Assembly (NCBI GenBank): GCA_012295275.1
Contig: CM022670.1
Coordinates: 5,426,142-5,490,141, forward strand
Reading direction: 5' to 3'
Length of the DNA stretch: 64,000 nucleotides
DNA from: Chrysomallon squamiferum
Lineage: Eukaryota > Mollusca > Gastropoda > Neomphalida > Peltospiridae
Part shown: positions 52,032 to 63,689 of the stretch, piece by piece
Numbering within the stretch: the stretch's first letter is position 1
How the letters are laid out: each line of letters begins with the position of its first letter
The notes under the pieces: model-generated
The model's database searches: none
The model's input: the letters and a program-made list of their open reading frames with translations, nothing else
What the model was told of the DNA's origin: nothing
Position numbers and translations under genes: made by a program

Positions 52032-52444
52032 TATTAATATTCTGATATGTAATAAAATAAAGATTCAATAAAATAAAATAAACTTAACATTTCTTGAAAA
52101 ATGTTTAGTTTTTGTACAATTAATATTACAGTACAAAACTACCACATGTTTTAGGGATTTCATTTCCAATATACAACCAAAACCAAAAGTTCTACTTATC
52201 AATTTCAATCAACTGCAAAACATATTATCAAGACATATGTATATTAAGTATTTTTAAAACATTCAGAAGAACAGCAATAACAAAACAATATATATATATA
52301 TATATATTAAACAAATAATAATGAATGAAATATTAAGATTTCTATGGCACATGTACAAAACAGTATAAAATATTTCATTCTTGACAAACTAGTTTGCATG
52401 TCAGTTTATATTATTTATCTAAATTATTTAGACTATACAAACTA

Positions 52445-52477
<33 letters not shown>

Positions 52478-52859
52478 CATTTGTGTTTAAAAAATACAAG
52501 TAAGATATTAGTCTGTATTATAAATTTAATTTAAAAAAATAATAAATTAATTTAGATTAAATGATTAACTATTGCATTTATTTTATGTTTAAGAAACTGC
52601 ATATTATGACATATATCTCACAAGCATTTTAATAAAGTTTCATAAGCTTTTCCTTAAAAAGTACTAGTCTTTTGTAACAACAATCATTTCCACAGACTAA
52701 AAATGTTATTCCAAAATTAGTTACTGATTAATGAAATGATAATGATCAAATGTGGAATGCAAAGTACATATTTCATCAAATAATATAAGAAATGGTTTGT
52801 GTATTATATATGTCCATTATTCTACTTTTCTAGCTTTGCCCATCATTCATTGTTCTGCA

Positions 52860-53780
52860 CAAAGAACGTAGAGAGGGCATGATAACAAAAGGAACATATC
52901 TATAAAATATGTTTCAGTAAAAGAAAAAAGAACAATGAATGTCATCGGCCATAGTAGGTTTTGCTCCTACGAATGTAATAAATGATTTTAGTGAACTTGA
53001 ATTTATCAAGAAAAAGAATTTCACACGTTGACTTCCGCAAGACGCAATGGTTCGTGTTGCCATGAAGACAGGTCATATTATAGCTGTTCTGTCTTAAAAT
53101 AGGACTTAAATACATTTATTATGTACAACAGAATCCCAAATCTTGTGAGACAACTAACTTAGATTGTTTATATTCGCATTATATATAAAAAGAAACAAAG
53201 AACCAATACAAGGAAGCGATCTAGCAATTTTAATCGACCACTTCCTGGTTTGAAAATTCTGTTCGCCAGCGAACACAAGTAGGTTAATTAACGTTGATAG
53301 TGAGTTTAACATAAACGGCAATTTAAATCAAACCATATTTCTATACATTTTCGACTAAATAATATTTTTACCTGCTTTAAGAAGAAGATCAAGGTTATTT
53401 GTTTGCCCCGTTGAAGGAGATTTCGCAGCCATTTTTGCTACCGCTGAAAGTAGATCCTTTCGCTGACAGGCGCGACAAAACCGGAAATGAAATTGACAGG
53501 TAATATAGTTCAAGTTGTTTTATTTAATAAATAAAGATCCCAGATAAAACATTATAAAACAATAGATACTAAACATTTGCACCTGTCAAAGCATCAAAAA
53601 TAAAAAATTATGATCTGCTAAATGTCTTTCTAAATTTTAAATTTGGAAACTGCTTCTGGAGAAACTATTCCTGAAACTGCGGAGGCATACGAAAATGTGA
53701 TCAGTTCACGTCGAGGAAAACAGCGAAGCACGTGGTGCTAATTCGTTGTCAATGTAAATTGTGCGGTACTTGAAAAGAGA
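52860..53780 (-). promoter_or_regulatory. CpG-richer promoter zone of the distal E74 transcript
   Basis: CpG becomes frequent again around the distal first exon (for example GACTTCCGCAAGACGCAATG, GCTGACAGGCGCGACAAAAC, CACGTCGAGG). It includes ACCGGAAAT, an ETS-type site, at 53480-53488, and a CACGTG E-box at 53729-53734. Transcription start is not determinable from sequence. Confidence 0.5.
53372..53432 (-). CDS. E74: E74 distal alternative first coding exon (20-aa leader)
   Basis: ATG at 53432-53430 in a strong context (AAAAATGG) opens MAAKSPSTGQTNNLDLLLKA plus one base, followed by donor GCAG|GTAAAA. The split base G joins TG of the shared exon at 30870 (GTG, Val21), giving a 301-residue isoform. 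It lies in a CpG-richer zone typical of a promoter. I saw no intervening exon that would fit better, but cannot exclude one in the 13-kb gap. An alternative is that it begins a different minus-strand gene; matching phase and absence of other downstream minus-strand exons favour E74. Confidence 0.68.
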
Positions 53781-54122
53781 ACAGCATTTCAATTAGCGCC
53801 ATTTATTCGCTAAAACAAATTGTTAGGCACGATCAAAAATAAACTTGCCTTTTTGAATATATGATTTACAACAAACGCAATTTATGTCCAATTAAAAAGG
53901 ATTATTGTATTAAATATGATCAACATCTTACGTACAGTAACATGTTGATTCATATTTTAATTTTGAATACAGTATATTGGAGTATTTTAGTTCATAAATT
54001 TTTAATAGTAATACCATATAGTTTTAGCACCAAATAATAATGATTTTAAAATATGTTAATACATCCATAGCACTTTCAAATGAATTGTTTTGATTTTTTT
54101 TTTTTTTAAATGAGGTCACGAC

Positions 54123-54153
<31 letters not shown>

Positions 54154-56699
54154 CATAAAATTATAATTAAAAAGTTGAAATTTTGGTGGGTTTTTTTTTT
54201 CAAATTTATTTATCACTATTTTCCGCAGGTTTTCTTCTCCTTCTTGAATGGGGAAATCTAGAGATGGAGAATTGTGGATCCTAAGTGAATTGTTTAATAT
54301 GCACCCTGTACTAATGTCAGATAGGCTAATGTAGAAATTCCATTATTCTCAAGGTTTTAATTTGAAGATTAAAAGAAAAATTATAAACTACACAGTTTTA
54401 TCTGTTGCTTCATATTTTCATTCATGCAAGTAGGCAGTTTAGTTCTGTTATAATAATTATGAAAATTATACAAATGGGTAAAGGGGTGTGTGTATTTAGT
54501 CGTGTAATTCTAAACTAATGAAAGTGAGGATTTTGTATACATGTGTGTTTATATGCAAATACACACATACATCATAAACAATGGTTATGAAAGAGCAAAA
54601 CCCCTTGGGCCACTTCATTAGTTACATTTTATTGATAAAAATAAAAGCGAAACAATTCTTTATGTACATCTTCCCATGAATTTTTTTTTAACATACACCA
54701 TGTTATTTGATAAACACTGGTTGGAATGGGGAATAGAAAAAAGAGCCTTTAAAAAGGATTAGCACTATAACTAGTGAGCTAGAGTTGATTCACTCTGTCA
54801 TAATAGTTTGATAACCTACATATGTCTGTATGTACACACACACACACACACAGATACCTATATTGACACAGACATCACAGCACATCCCATGTATATGTGA
54901 CTGTGTGTGTACATATATTTAAACAGACATGACAGCACATGTCATAACTATTGATATACCAAATGTTGAGCTGTGACTAGAATGGGAATTACCTCAAGGG
55001 TAAAATATAGTACTTGCTAATGTATGCTTGATGTAAAAATATTTCCATCAGTACTGGATTAATTGTTATGACAAAAACAGTCTCATGCCAAGCACCAAGA
55101 TAGGTGCTGTCGTGTCTTGAAAAGTGAATAAAAGATATTTTGTTGCAACTTTTGTCTAACACCCTAAAAATAAAATATTTGTCATCTTAAAAAAGAATAC
55201 TTTTTCTGATATGAAGAAATATTCTGAAATATATTCAGCATACATTCAAATTATCTTTTTATTTATATGTTTTTGTCATTTTGCTAATTTTATTTATTAT
55301 TATTATTTTATAGTTTTATTGTTGTTGTTGTTACCTGATTGTAATAATGAAGTTTAACAACAAAAGAATAAAGTTTAAAAATAATTGTGAAATGTCATTT
55401 TTCTGGAGCTGTTTCTTCAGTTGTATGTAAAAAAAATTCAATCAACCCAACGTCTTCATGACAATAAGGAAAGGAAAAAATATGGCATTCAAATGTTTTT
55501 AACAGCATTATTTTGTGGTCATACATTATTATTAAAAAAATAATAATAACTTGGAAGTATGAAATATTTTTGTTGATAATTTATACTGCTGGTACACTTT
55601 GGAGATGCAGTTAAACAACTGTCACAAAATTTATCAAGGTGGTGTATTTATTTTTTTAAATTAACCTGGTAAATGTTTGGTTTTTTTTTTTTTTTTTTTT
55701 ATTGACCAGTAGATGAAACTGGATACACTGACCACTAAGTGACCAGAGATTTGGCAGATACAAACAATAAAGCTGGTAGTAGTATGTTCATGCCACAACA
55801 TAAGATATCTTTGTCAATATAAGCCAATTGTAACAACAATGAAATCGTAGTCATGCATCACCAGCTGGCTTTTTGTCTGTGGTAGCCATGGCAACCAGCT
55901 GAATACTTTATACAAACATGGAATAATAAGTGTTAGGTACATGAGATAACTCAGTTTATACACGGTTAAATTAATAATATATATATATATATAACTTGTT
56001 ATTATTATTACTACTATTTTTTACTTTTTTAATAATAATAACTGCAAAAGTGTTATTACATAAAGTAAATTCTCAAAATAATTTACGATATATAAAAACA
56101 TGAACATGCACAGACACTAATGCATGAATATATTGTGTACTTTCAAATGCACATACATAAATAAACACAAACACAAATATAATAATGCATATGCATACAC
56201 ACACACACATATATATATCTGTGTAAGTATGTATTGCATATATATGTGTCAAATGATAAAATTACTGAGAAAGTAAAAACACATTTCACTGTATACTACT
56301 TCCATGCCCCACTGTCTAGATAAATCAGTTAACATTGTAGAGATGTATTGATTACTTAATTTAGATCTGCTGAAATTTAGCAAGCACCATTTTTCTATCA
56401 CCTGATTTCATGTATAACCTCCAGTCTTATTTACACGTAAATTTAACTCTTCAGTGAATGCATATTTAAAGAATAAACCCAAACAAACTTTTTATCAAAA
56501 AAAATTATTGCATGTATGTGATAGGTTGTTAGACTCACTGATGTCCCCATTTGGCAGTTACCTGCTCCAAAAGGCCATGGTCTGCCAGTATGACTAGTAT
56601 GAGTATAAGAAAATATTTATCGGTTGCTTCTAACTGATTAGTAGCCAACAAAATGGCTGCAAGGATTTTGTCTTGTAATCATTGTTATAAATGTAAGAC
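53500..56699. other. Region upstream of E74, no supported gene
   Basis: AT-rich DNA with poly-T/A tracts (54130-54151, 55680-55700), a degraded SINE piece at 54670-54790, and an ATT-rich patch. A 12-codon frame with an excellent Kozak context at 55889-55851 (minus) was examined and rejected as a gene. Possible polyadenylation or promoter elements of unseen transcripts cannot be judged. Confidence 0.5.
54670..54790 (-). mobile_element. Degraded SINE head
   Basis: ACACTGGTTGGAATGGGGAA, with GTACATCTTCCCATG before and AGCACTATAACTAGTGAGCT after, follows the order of the molluscan SINE head read in reverse. Strongly diverged. Confidence 0.45.
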
Positions 56700-57165
56700 A
56701 AGGAAGGAAGGAAATGTTTTTCTGAATTATGCACTTGACACATTTCATTTGCAAATATAAGGCTTCAGACACTGGGGTTAACCCTTTCAGATCCAAATTT
56801 TGGCACAGCACACACTTTCAAGTGCCAGCCAGGTATTTGGAGGAAAGTTACCTAAGTGAAGTATTAGGTCAAGAAGTCTTGTCAAAGGCATTCTGCTACT
56901 AGTATACTGAAATATCTTGCCAGTGACACCTAAAGGGTTAAAGACTGTTCAGATCAGATAATTAGAGAGGAAACTCACTGCTGCCACTCCAAGAACAACA
57001 CAATGAAGTAAGCAGCAAGGAATCTTTTATATGTACCACATCCCACAGCTTTTATTACACCTATTATACTGCAGCACTGGTTGGAATAAGAAATAGCTCA
57101 ACATGTCCATCAAGAGGGACTGAACAGACAATGGCCTTTGTGAGTGTTGTTCTACTATTCCACAT
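56700..57165 (-). mobile_element. Molluscan-type tRNA-derived SINE, split by a MITE
   Basis: Read on the minus strand, the 5' part (about 57165-56938) gives GAGCTATTTCTTATTCCAAC, CAGTGCTGCAGTATAATAGG, ACATATAAAAGATTCCTTGC and GAGTTTCCTCTCTAATTATC up to CTTTAA. After a 156-bp insertion the element resumes (56781-56700) with CCCCAGTGTCTGAAGCC, AAATGAAATGTGTCAAGTGC and a (CTTC)n tail. Both halves in the same order match a SINE I remember from bivalve and gastropod genomes. The exact family name is not asserted. Divergence indicates an old copy. Confidence 0.78.
56782..56937. mobile_element. piggyBac-type MITE inserted at TTAA
   Basis: A 156-bp segment with ends CCCTTTCAG (56782-56790) and CTAAAGGG (56930-56937), nearly inverted repeats, flanked on both sides by TTAA (56778-56781 and 56938-56941). 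TTAA duplication plus CCCT termini are the hallmark of piggyBac-family elements. Removing it and one TTAA restores a continuous SINE, so the boundaries are supported independently. It contains no open frame of note. Confidence 0.8.
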
Positions 57166-57189
57166 CTCACTGCCTGAAATAGCAGACCA

Positions 57190-58980
57190 TTGTATAATTA
57201 GTATTAATATATATATTTGTGTTCCCCCCCCCCCGATCTATCTTAGTACTGTTTTCATCAGTTGACATTAAATCTCGGCTGAGTGTATATTTATACACCA
57301 TGCCTTAAAAGAATTGCGTTACTATATATCATCTGTACATCATCTGTTCAAAACAACAATTTCAGTTGTTTTTAATGATTTTTCATTGATTTTCTTTTCT
57401 TTATGTTATTATTTTTATACTTGTTTTTTTTATGAAAAATTTGTTTACGTGTACATCTTTTCTATTCTTTTTTATTGTCATCATGTTGTATATTTTTCTC
57501 AAAAGAAAAAGAAAAATTAAAATTAATACATTTTAATTTCTTTGAGCACTAGTACATTTATAATATACTTAATCCAACCTTGGTTTAAATAGGGTAAAAA
57601 TTAACCTAAAATAAAATAATAAAACTGCTGTACAGTTTCAGCAAAATAGACTGACACTCCTAATTTATTGACTGACCTCATTCTGAATATAACATTGATA
57701 TAAATAAGAAAAGCACCAGTCGATAGTCACAGCTGTTGCAAACTAGTAAACTTTTTAAAGCTATATATTTTTTTTTGAACTATTGTTAATGAATGAATGT
57801 GTTTCCAGCATAAAACCAAATTAAATGTGGGAGCGTGTGAATGAATGAGTAACATCTGTCTACACAGTTTCTATTTTAAGATGTAGGTAAACACAGAGAA
57901 TATGTTTATGAATGAAATAGTAAGCAGAGTATGTACTGTTGTTTCAAGGACAATTTTTTCTTCTTTTATACTTTTTTTTAATTTTTTTTTTAATTTTTAA
58001 TTTTTTTTTATGTGTTTTTTGTTTACATTTTATTTTTTTATTTTTTTATTTTTTGGTTTTTCTTTTTTCTTTATATTGTTTTGTTTTTATGTTTGTATAA
58101 TATTTAATTCTCTCTTTTTTATGTGTTAAAATAAGCATTAAATGTATTTTGGGGATATTTGTGTTAAATTATTCATACATTCTTTTATACAATCACTGTT
58201 TCTTATTATATATAAAAAAATATAAAAAAGTGTATTTAATTGTTTTAATCTTATAAAAACAATTATTGATGAAATCCTAATTCATTTAAAATATAAACAT
58301 ACACATTAGTCTGAATATTCATATATCAAGACTGGATAGACATGGATAGGTATGTGTTAATGGGAAGTGAGGGTTCAAAACATCTGCAAGGAAATGTAAA
58401 ATTTCCCATTCTAAAGAGTTGAGAACACATTCGTAGAAACTAAATAAAAGCAACATTTAAAATCTCTGAATTTATGCAATATATTTTTTTTCCCCCTATT
58501 ATTTTCAAAATGATGGATCATCATAATGATATTGATAATAAAAATTATGAAGGAGAAAGGCAAAGCAATTTTACTATGACTCACCTAGTTTCTTATTTAT
58601 TTATATATTTTTTTTCATTTTATATTTTTCTCTCTGTGAATTGATGCCAAAATATAATCAGTGTCCATACCTTCCCATGAGTTTAAAACTACAATAAGCT
58701 CACAAACAGCAAAGACTGGATATATATATAAAAAAATCTATAATTAGGAAGTAAACAAAATGATAATTAAATCTGTACATATTACCAGAATTACACTAAA
58801 CAGATACTGAAAGATAAAAACCACAGATAATATTCCTATCTGGGAATATAATATCATCTATTTTATGAACTTAAATTTAAATAAATATAAAAAATATAAA
58901 AATAAAAACATTAATAAATAAATTTGCTTTTTAAAAAAAAGTTTCTTAGTATATCTGTGACAGAATTTTGTTTTTGATCA
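57190..58980. other. AT-rich intergenic or 3' flanking DNA
   Basis: T-rich and A-rich sequence with a run of 10 C at about 57225-57234. No exon or recognisable element is visible. It lies beyond the likely poly(A) signal of the right-hand gene. Confidence 0.5.
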
Positions 58981-58986
58981 TTTATT
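58981..58986 (-). terminator. Candidate poly(A) signal of the right-hand gene
   Basis: AATAAA on the minus strand, about 205 bases after the proposed stop codon at 59192. Confidence 0.35.
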
Positions 58987-59191
58987 AAACTTCATTTATG
59001 ATTAATGTTTTTAAATATTATTTTTTTCTGCAATAAAAACTGCACTTAGTGTCACCTGGATTTTTATCTATATTTATAAATAAAGGTGTTACAAATTATA
59101 TATGTTCATAACATTTTTTCTAAATCATTTTCAAAATTAAATTATTGTATGGGTTGACCTAGAACATGGCTGAAGCTAACAGGGATGTAAT

Positions 59192-59367
59192 TTAAGTAAT
59201 ATACATTTGTTTAAGAACTTGTTGCTGAATTATCTTGTACAAAAGCTCTGGTACATAAGCAAGCCACGGTTCACTGAATCTGTTTGCAGATGAGACACAT
59301 ATCTTGTGTTCTTGTTCTGTGACCATGTCAAGCTCACAGAAATGGCAGCTGGATTTCATAGAAGTGA
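59192..59367 (-). CDS. Probable terminal exon of the right-hand gene (unidentified)
   Basis: On the minus strand an open frame of 57 codons ends with TAA at 59194-59192: TSMKSSCHFCELDMVTEQEH, KICVSSANRFSEPWLAYVPE, LLYKIIQQQVLKQMYIT. An acceptor TCAGCTGAG precedes 59367; the two leading bases fit the phase-1 donor of the exon at 62341 (G|TC, Val). The stretch is less AT-rich than its surroundings and its composition looks coding (Trp, Cys, few low-complexity runs). I do not recognise the protein. The acceptor one AG further upstream would bring in a TGA, so this start is forced. It could also be a chance frame. Confidence 0.5.
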
Positions 59368-60102
59368 CTCAGCTGATAAGAAAATTTAATAAAATATTTA
59401 TAATATTTCAGACAATAATGGAGGTTCTTCTGATAAATTAATTGTAATTCCTTCATTTAGAAATAGATTTTTGAAAATGTCCATATGGTTAAATTAGTAT
59501 TAAATTGGAATGAATATTTAAATATCTTATGATAATTATTTAGTAGTAGTTGTGGTTGTAGTAAATGTGGTAGTAATTATTACCCAGTAGAAAATGTAGA
59601 AGTAGTAATTGTAATAGCAATGCTGGTAGTTCTATTAATAGTTGTTGCAGTACTAACTGTAGTGGAAGTAGTTGTTGTAGTGGTAGTAGAAGAAGCAATA
59701 GTAATAGTAACAGTTGTTGTTGAAGCAGCAGTAGTACAATATGTTATTTTCAAAAATTATTTATCTTTATTATTAATGTTAATTATGTTTAATTATACAA
59801 AGGAGTATAATACTTAACCCCAGCATCAATGAATTAAGTGGAAGAATGAAAACTAAACGATGGAAATATAGAAAATAATAAATGTATTTCTACAGAATGT
59901 GTTAATTTGTTTCTTTCTTTGATGTTTTTTTTTTTTTTTTTATTTTTAAATTGTATTTACATATCCTCACATTCTCAACTCTTTTTGAAAAGCAGTTTAA
60001 CTACAGTCAAAATAAACGGCAATTGGACATCATATTTTCTTTATAACTTTCCAGAAAAATAAAACTAAAAATCAGATAGCATGTTGTATTTGACAACCTG
60101 TT

Positions 60103-60162
60103 GGTTAGTTAGGTTCATCTGCTAGGTTAGTTAAGTTCATCTGCTAGGTTCGTTAGGTTCAT
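60103..60162. repeat. 22-bp tandem repeat, about 2.7 copies
   Basis: GGTTAGTTAGGTTCATCTGC plus TA repeats at 60125 and again, with small changes, at 60147. Confidence 0.85.
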
Positions 60163-60780
60163 GTACAAGCTGTTTAAATCACCTGTTATATTAAACTGGT
60201 ACCATGCTGACATCTTTTCTTTCTTTTTTTAACTTTTTTGTGAATTAAGGTCAGGACATACATACATACACACAGAGAGAAATACACAGCCATTTAGAAA
60301 CATACAAATAGATAAATAAATATACGTTAATGAATACATATGCATACATATAGAGACATTTTCAAACACACACATATAAATACATTCACATGTACAGATA
60401 TAAAACACATGCATACAAATAAACAGAAACATAGACACAGATGCACAAATATATGGACACAATGATGCAGATATAAATGTGTGTCTTGTGTGTGTGTACA
60501 CAAACATAAAAATAATAGTAATAATTAGGAAAGTAAAATTAAAATACACTCTCCAATGGGGTAAAAAAACAGTTCATTTAAAAGAAAAATGTTATTAAAA
60601 TGAAATCATACTCTTAGACTATGACAAGTATCAGTACTATAACATCACAAAACTAGATTGAAACATTTTATGTTTCTTTGTTTTATAGTGTTTCATTTCT
60701 AAATAATATTTTGGTTCCTGGGCTCATACTCATTTCTGACTGGATGTAATAAAAAAAAAATTATATAAAAAAAAGATTTT

Positions 60781-61042
60781 CTTCAGTTCTAATAAATTAA
60801 AATAAAATATATTCTAACTGATAATGAAAATATGAAAAAATAAAAGAAGAAATATTTTTATTGGCTATAATAACTTAAAATAAAGAATATTTTCATTGGT
60901 AATGAAAATGTTAAAAAAAAATAAGAAAGAAGAAGAAAAAATACTTTCATTTGTTGTATTAACTTAATATAAAGAATATTCTCATTGGTTACAATAATAA
61001 TTTTAAAAAAGAAATATTTTCATTGGTTGAAATAACTTAAAG
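60781..61042. repeat. Degenerate tandem repeat, 72-90-bp units
   Basis: About four diverged copies share the order AATAACTTAAAATAAAGAAT, ATTTTCATTGGT, then an A-rich spacer with AAGAAGAAA. Unit length varies because of the A-rich spacers. Confidence 0.7.
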
Positions 61043-61824
61043 CATTGTTTGCTAGCTGACAGGAAAAAGAAACTGACAAAATCAAAAAACTAATATTTCT
61101 GGTGATTTTGACTGGACATTTGATAATTTTATTGTAGCAGGTTTTTAATTTTCTGCATCAAACCTGGTATACCATGCTGAAAGATTTCTGGTAAGATATA
61201 TGAAAGGTTTAATAAACAGTGTGTAAATTAGAACTGAATGGACAAGAAATGAATGATTTTTGTTTTTTTCTTTTTGATCTCAGTACACATATTGCTTTTG
61301 TTTTTTCTTATATGTTTTTTGTTTTTTTGTTTTGTTTTTCTTTTAAAGAAAACTAATTCCAGCATTTGCATGGATTATTTATATTTATATTTCAACAAGA
61401 AATTTTACTGTTTTTCTGTATAGAAGGTGTAGGAAATGCAAGTCTGTATTATCAGAAAAATTGTTTATTGTGGTCTTTTCTATAGCAGTCAGAGAGAAAA
61501 TGAAAAAATATGTCTCTTAAAAGTACCAATCCACCAAGCTACATTTAAATGAAAACTGAAATAAGTCTTAGTGCTAATCAGAAAGAATAGTACAGAAAAC
61601 AGCTATACAAGTTTTTCCTTATTAATATATCACACTAAAAGCTATGTTTGACAGATAATAATTGTTAATGTTAAAACGTGCTAACATTTAGCTGATAAAA
61701 CTATTCTTTCCCATTAAGGAATCAAATACATCATGATTCCTGTTAAAAATTTTGAATCAGCCTCCATGTATGTTACAAAAAACAAAGTAGACAGGTCATC
61801 AGCTTAAACTCCAAGAGTATTTTA

Positions 61825-61866
61825 ATAATAATAAATAAATAAATAAATAAATAAATAATAATAATA

Positions 61867-61953
<87 letters not shown>

Positions 61954-61968
61954 GTAATAATAATAATT
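61825..61968. repeat. (TAAA)n/(TAA)n microsatellite
   Basis: Alternating blocks of AAAT and AAT units over about 140 bases. Confidence 0.95.
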
Positions 61969-62340
61969 TAAAATCTACCTCTGGTACATGTAATTTGTAG
62001 AATAAGGGAAGTAACTCTTGATTTACAAGCTCAATAATACATTTTTTAGATTCACTAAATACTATATGTGCAAAAAAATCATGTCAGACTGAGTCATCAT
62101 CAAAAGTTAAATTTTTCTTTTTAATTTAATTTTTTTTAATTTTCCACTGAATCTGTAGTGTAATATCAAAAAAACTGAAACAGAATATCAAAACATTCGC
62201 GTAATTAAAAATCTAATTCAAATATATATTGAAAATAAAATAAAATTAGTCCAATATTATCAAAATAATAAAATATATAATGTAAACAATTAAATGTATT
62301 TTTCTAATATTTCGTTTTTCACACAAAAGTATTACCTTAC

Positions 62341-62614
62341 CTCGATGTCTTTTTGCTCTTCTTTTCCGTTGACTTTTATGTCTAAAACATTTTCTATTTT
62401 CTATCACTCCGGAATCATCACTTGCGTAGTCGGTATCGGAAATCATCTTTTCATTGACATCCGTCTGCAGATCTCTATAGAACTTCAGTGACTGCGGCCT
62501 CTCATAGTGATCAACATCATCATCGCCGCCAGAGTCAACGTCATGCAGCCTGGCACTCAGCAGTTCCATGAAGTCTCGAGGTTCGGCTACAACAATGACA
62601 GGTGGCCCACATTC
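62341..62614 (-). CDS. Internal exon of an unidentified gene
   Basis: A well-supported exon: branch-like TACTAAT and acceptor CATTTAG before 62614, donor CGAG|GTAAGG after 62341, and 91 open codons (ECGPPVIVVAEPRDFMELLS, ARLHDVDSGGDDDVDHYERP, QSLKFYRDLQTDVNEKMISD, TDYASDDSGVIENRK, then RHKSQRKRRAKRHR). The sequence goes from an acidic aspartate-rich part (about residues 25-35) to a strongly basic end (KSQRKRRAKRHR) that looks like a nuclear localisation or RNA/DNA-contact segment. Codon use and G+C content are clearly coding against AT-rich flanks. I do not recognise the family. A second donor (AAG|GTAATA) sits five bases further on. Confidence 0.85.
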
Positions 62615-62641
62615 CTAAATGTATGAAGAAATTAGTATGGT

Positions 62642-62677
<36 letters not shown>

Positions 62678-62990
62678 CATATTAATAGTAACGGTAATAA
62701 TAATAATAATAATAGTAAGTAATGGTAATAATAGTAACAGTAATAATGATGGTAATTGTAGAAGCAGTAGTAGTAGTAGTAGTAAAAGTCATAATAATAA
62801 AAATAGTAACAATTGTCACAGTTGTAGTAATAGTAGTCATAGAAATAGTTATAACAGTAGTAGTAGTTATAATAGTAATAATAAAATATGGTAGTACTTG
62901 AAGCAGTGATAATAGCTACAAAAGTAATAATAGTTATAATAATAGTAAGTAACAGCAGTAGTAGTAATAGCAGTAGTAGTGGGTAGTACT
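62642..62990. repeat. (AAC)n plus imperfect (RTA)n tract
   Basis: A pure AAC run of about 36 bases grades into GTA/ATA/GTC variants. The SSSS/NNNS open frame over it is low-complexity and not a gene. Confidence 0.88.
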
Positions 62991-63689
62991 AATAACAAGA
63001 ACAACAGAAGAACAGAAAACATTTTTTAATTTACTTAGTATTTTACTTCATTATATTTTAATTTGTATAAGTTTTATTTTGTTTAATTTCATTAACTTGT
63101 TAACCAATTTAATTAATTTAATTACCAATCATTCAAATCCTATATATATTTATTTATTTATTTATTCCTCTTTTCATACTCTGTCTATATTACTTTTATT
63201 ACATAGGTTTTCTCTTCTCTTTTTTTCTATCTTTTTTAATGCATTATTTTTTGCCATCTTAAATCTTTGGTTTTTTTTTAAACATCAAGCTTCTAACAAC
63301 ACAGACACACATTAGAAGCAAATAATGCAATGTTACCCACCTGCACCGGACCTGCCACACCAAACACAGTAATAATACTCTACTCTGAACACAGTGTAAT
63401 TCTACTCTGTTTGTTAATCACATTATTTATCCCATTGCTTGCACCAGACACACTAACAAATACTTAACATATATACACAGGTGTGCAGAAATAGATTTTT
63501 AAATTAAATAAGTACTGAATTCTGGATGTAGCATTTATAAACTGAATAATTATTATCTGAAAATGAACTTGTATGTGATATGTTTGAAACTGCAGATTTT
63601 TTAAATATAAATCAATGGTTTATTGGTGGTTCCATGACTGATTAAGGGGAGTGTTTAGGTTATGAAACAAGACAAGACAAGATTAAAAG

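Larger units (their letters stand above)
41101..53371 (-). other. E74 first intron between the two promoters
   Basis: About 12 kb of mostly AT-rich, CpG-poor DNA. It contains a Tigger/pogo-like transposon relic (51465-52031), a (CA)n microsatellite (48292-48340), TATG/TA tracts (49932-50002), an imperfect GTA tract (43390-43470) and many T/A runs. No nested gene is supported. A 54-base AG...GT interval at about 42567-42620 was considered and rejected because it cannot be joined in frame. Confidence 0.7.
59368..62340 (-). other. Intron of the right-hand gene with several tandem repeats
   Basis: AT-rich intron-like DNA containing an imperfect GTA tract (59540-59740), a 22-bp tandem repeat (60103-60162), CA/TA-type imperfect repeats (60255-60500), degenerate 72-90-bp repeats (60781-61042) and a long TAA/TAAA tract (61825-61968). 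No other exon is supported. Confidence 0.5.

Noticed and set aside
55851-55889. Mini-frame MATTDKKPAGDA on the minus strand with a strong Kozak context and a GTGATG donor-like word
   Set aside because: Its phase would fit the E74 shared exon, so a third first exon is conceivable, but 12 codons without conserved motif or CpG-rich promoter are not enough.
62619-62894. Plus-strand frame of 91 codons with poly-Thr, poly-Ile and poly-Ser
   Set aside because: It is a translated AAC/ATA/GTA repeat in an intron of the minus-strand gene.
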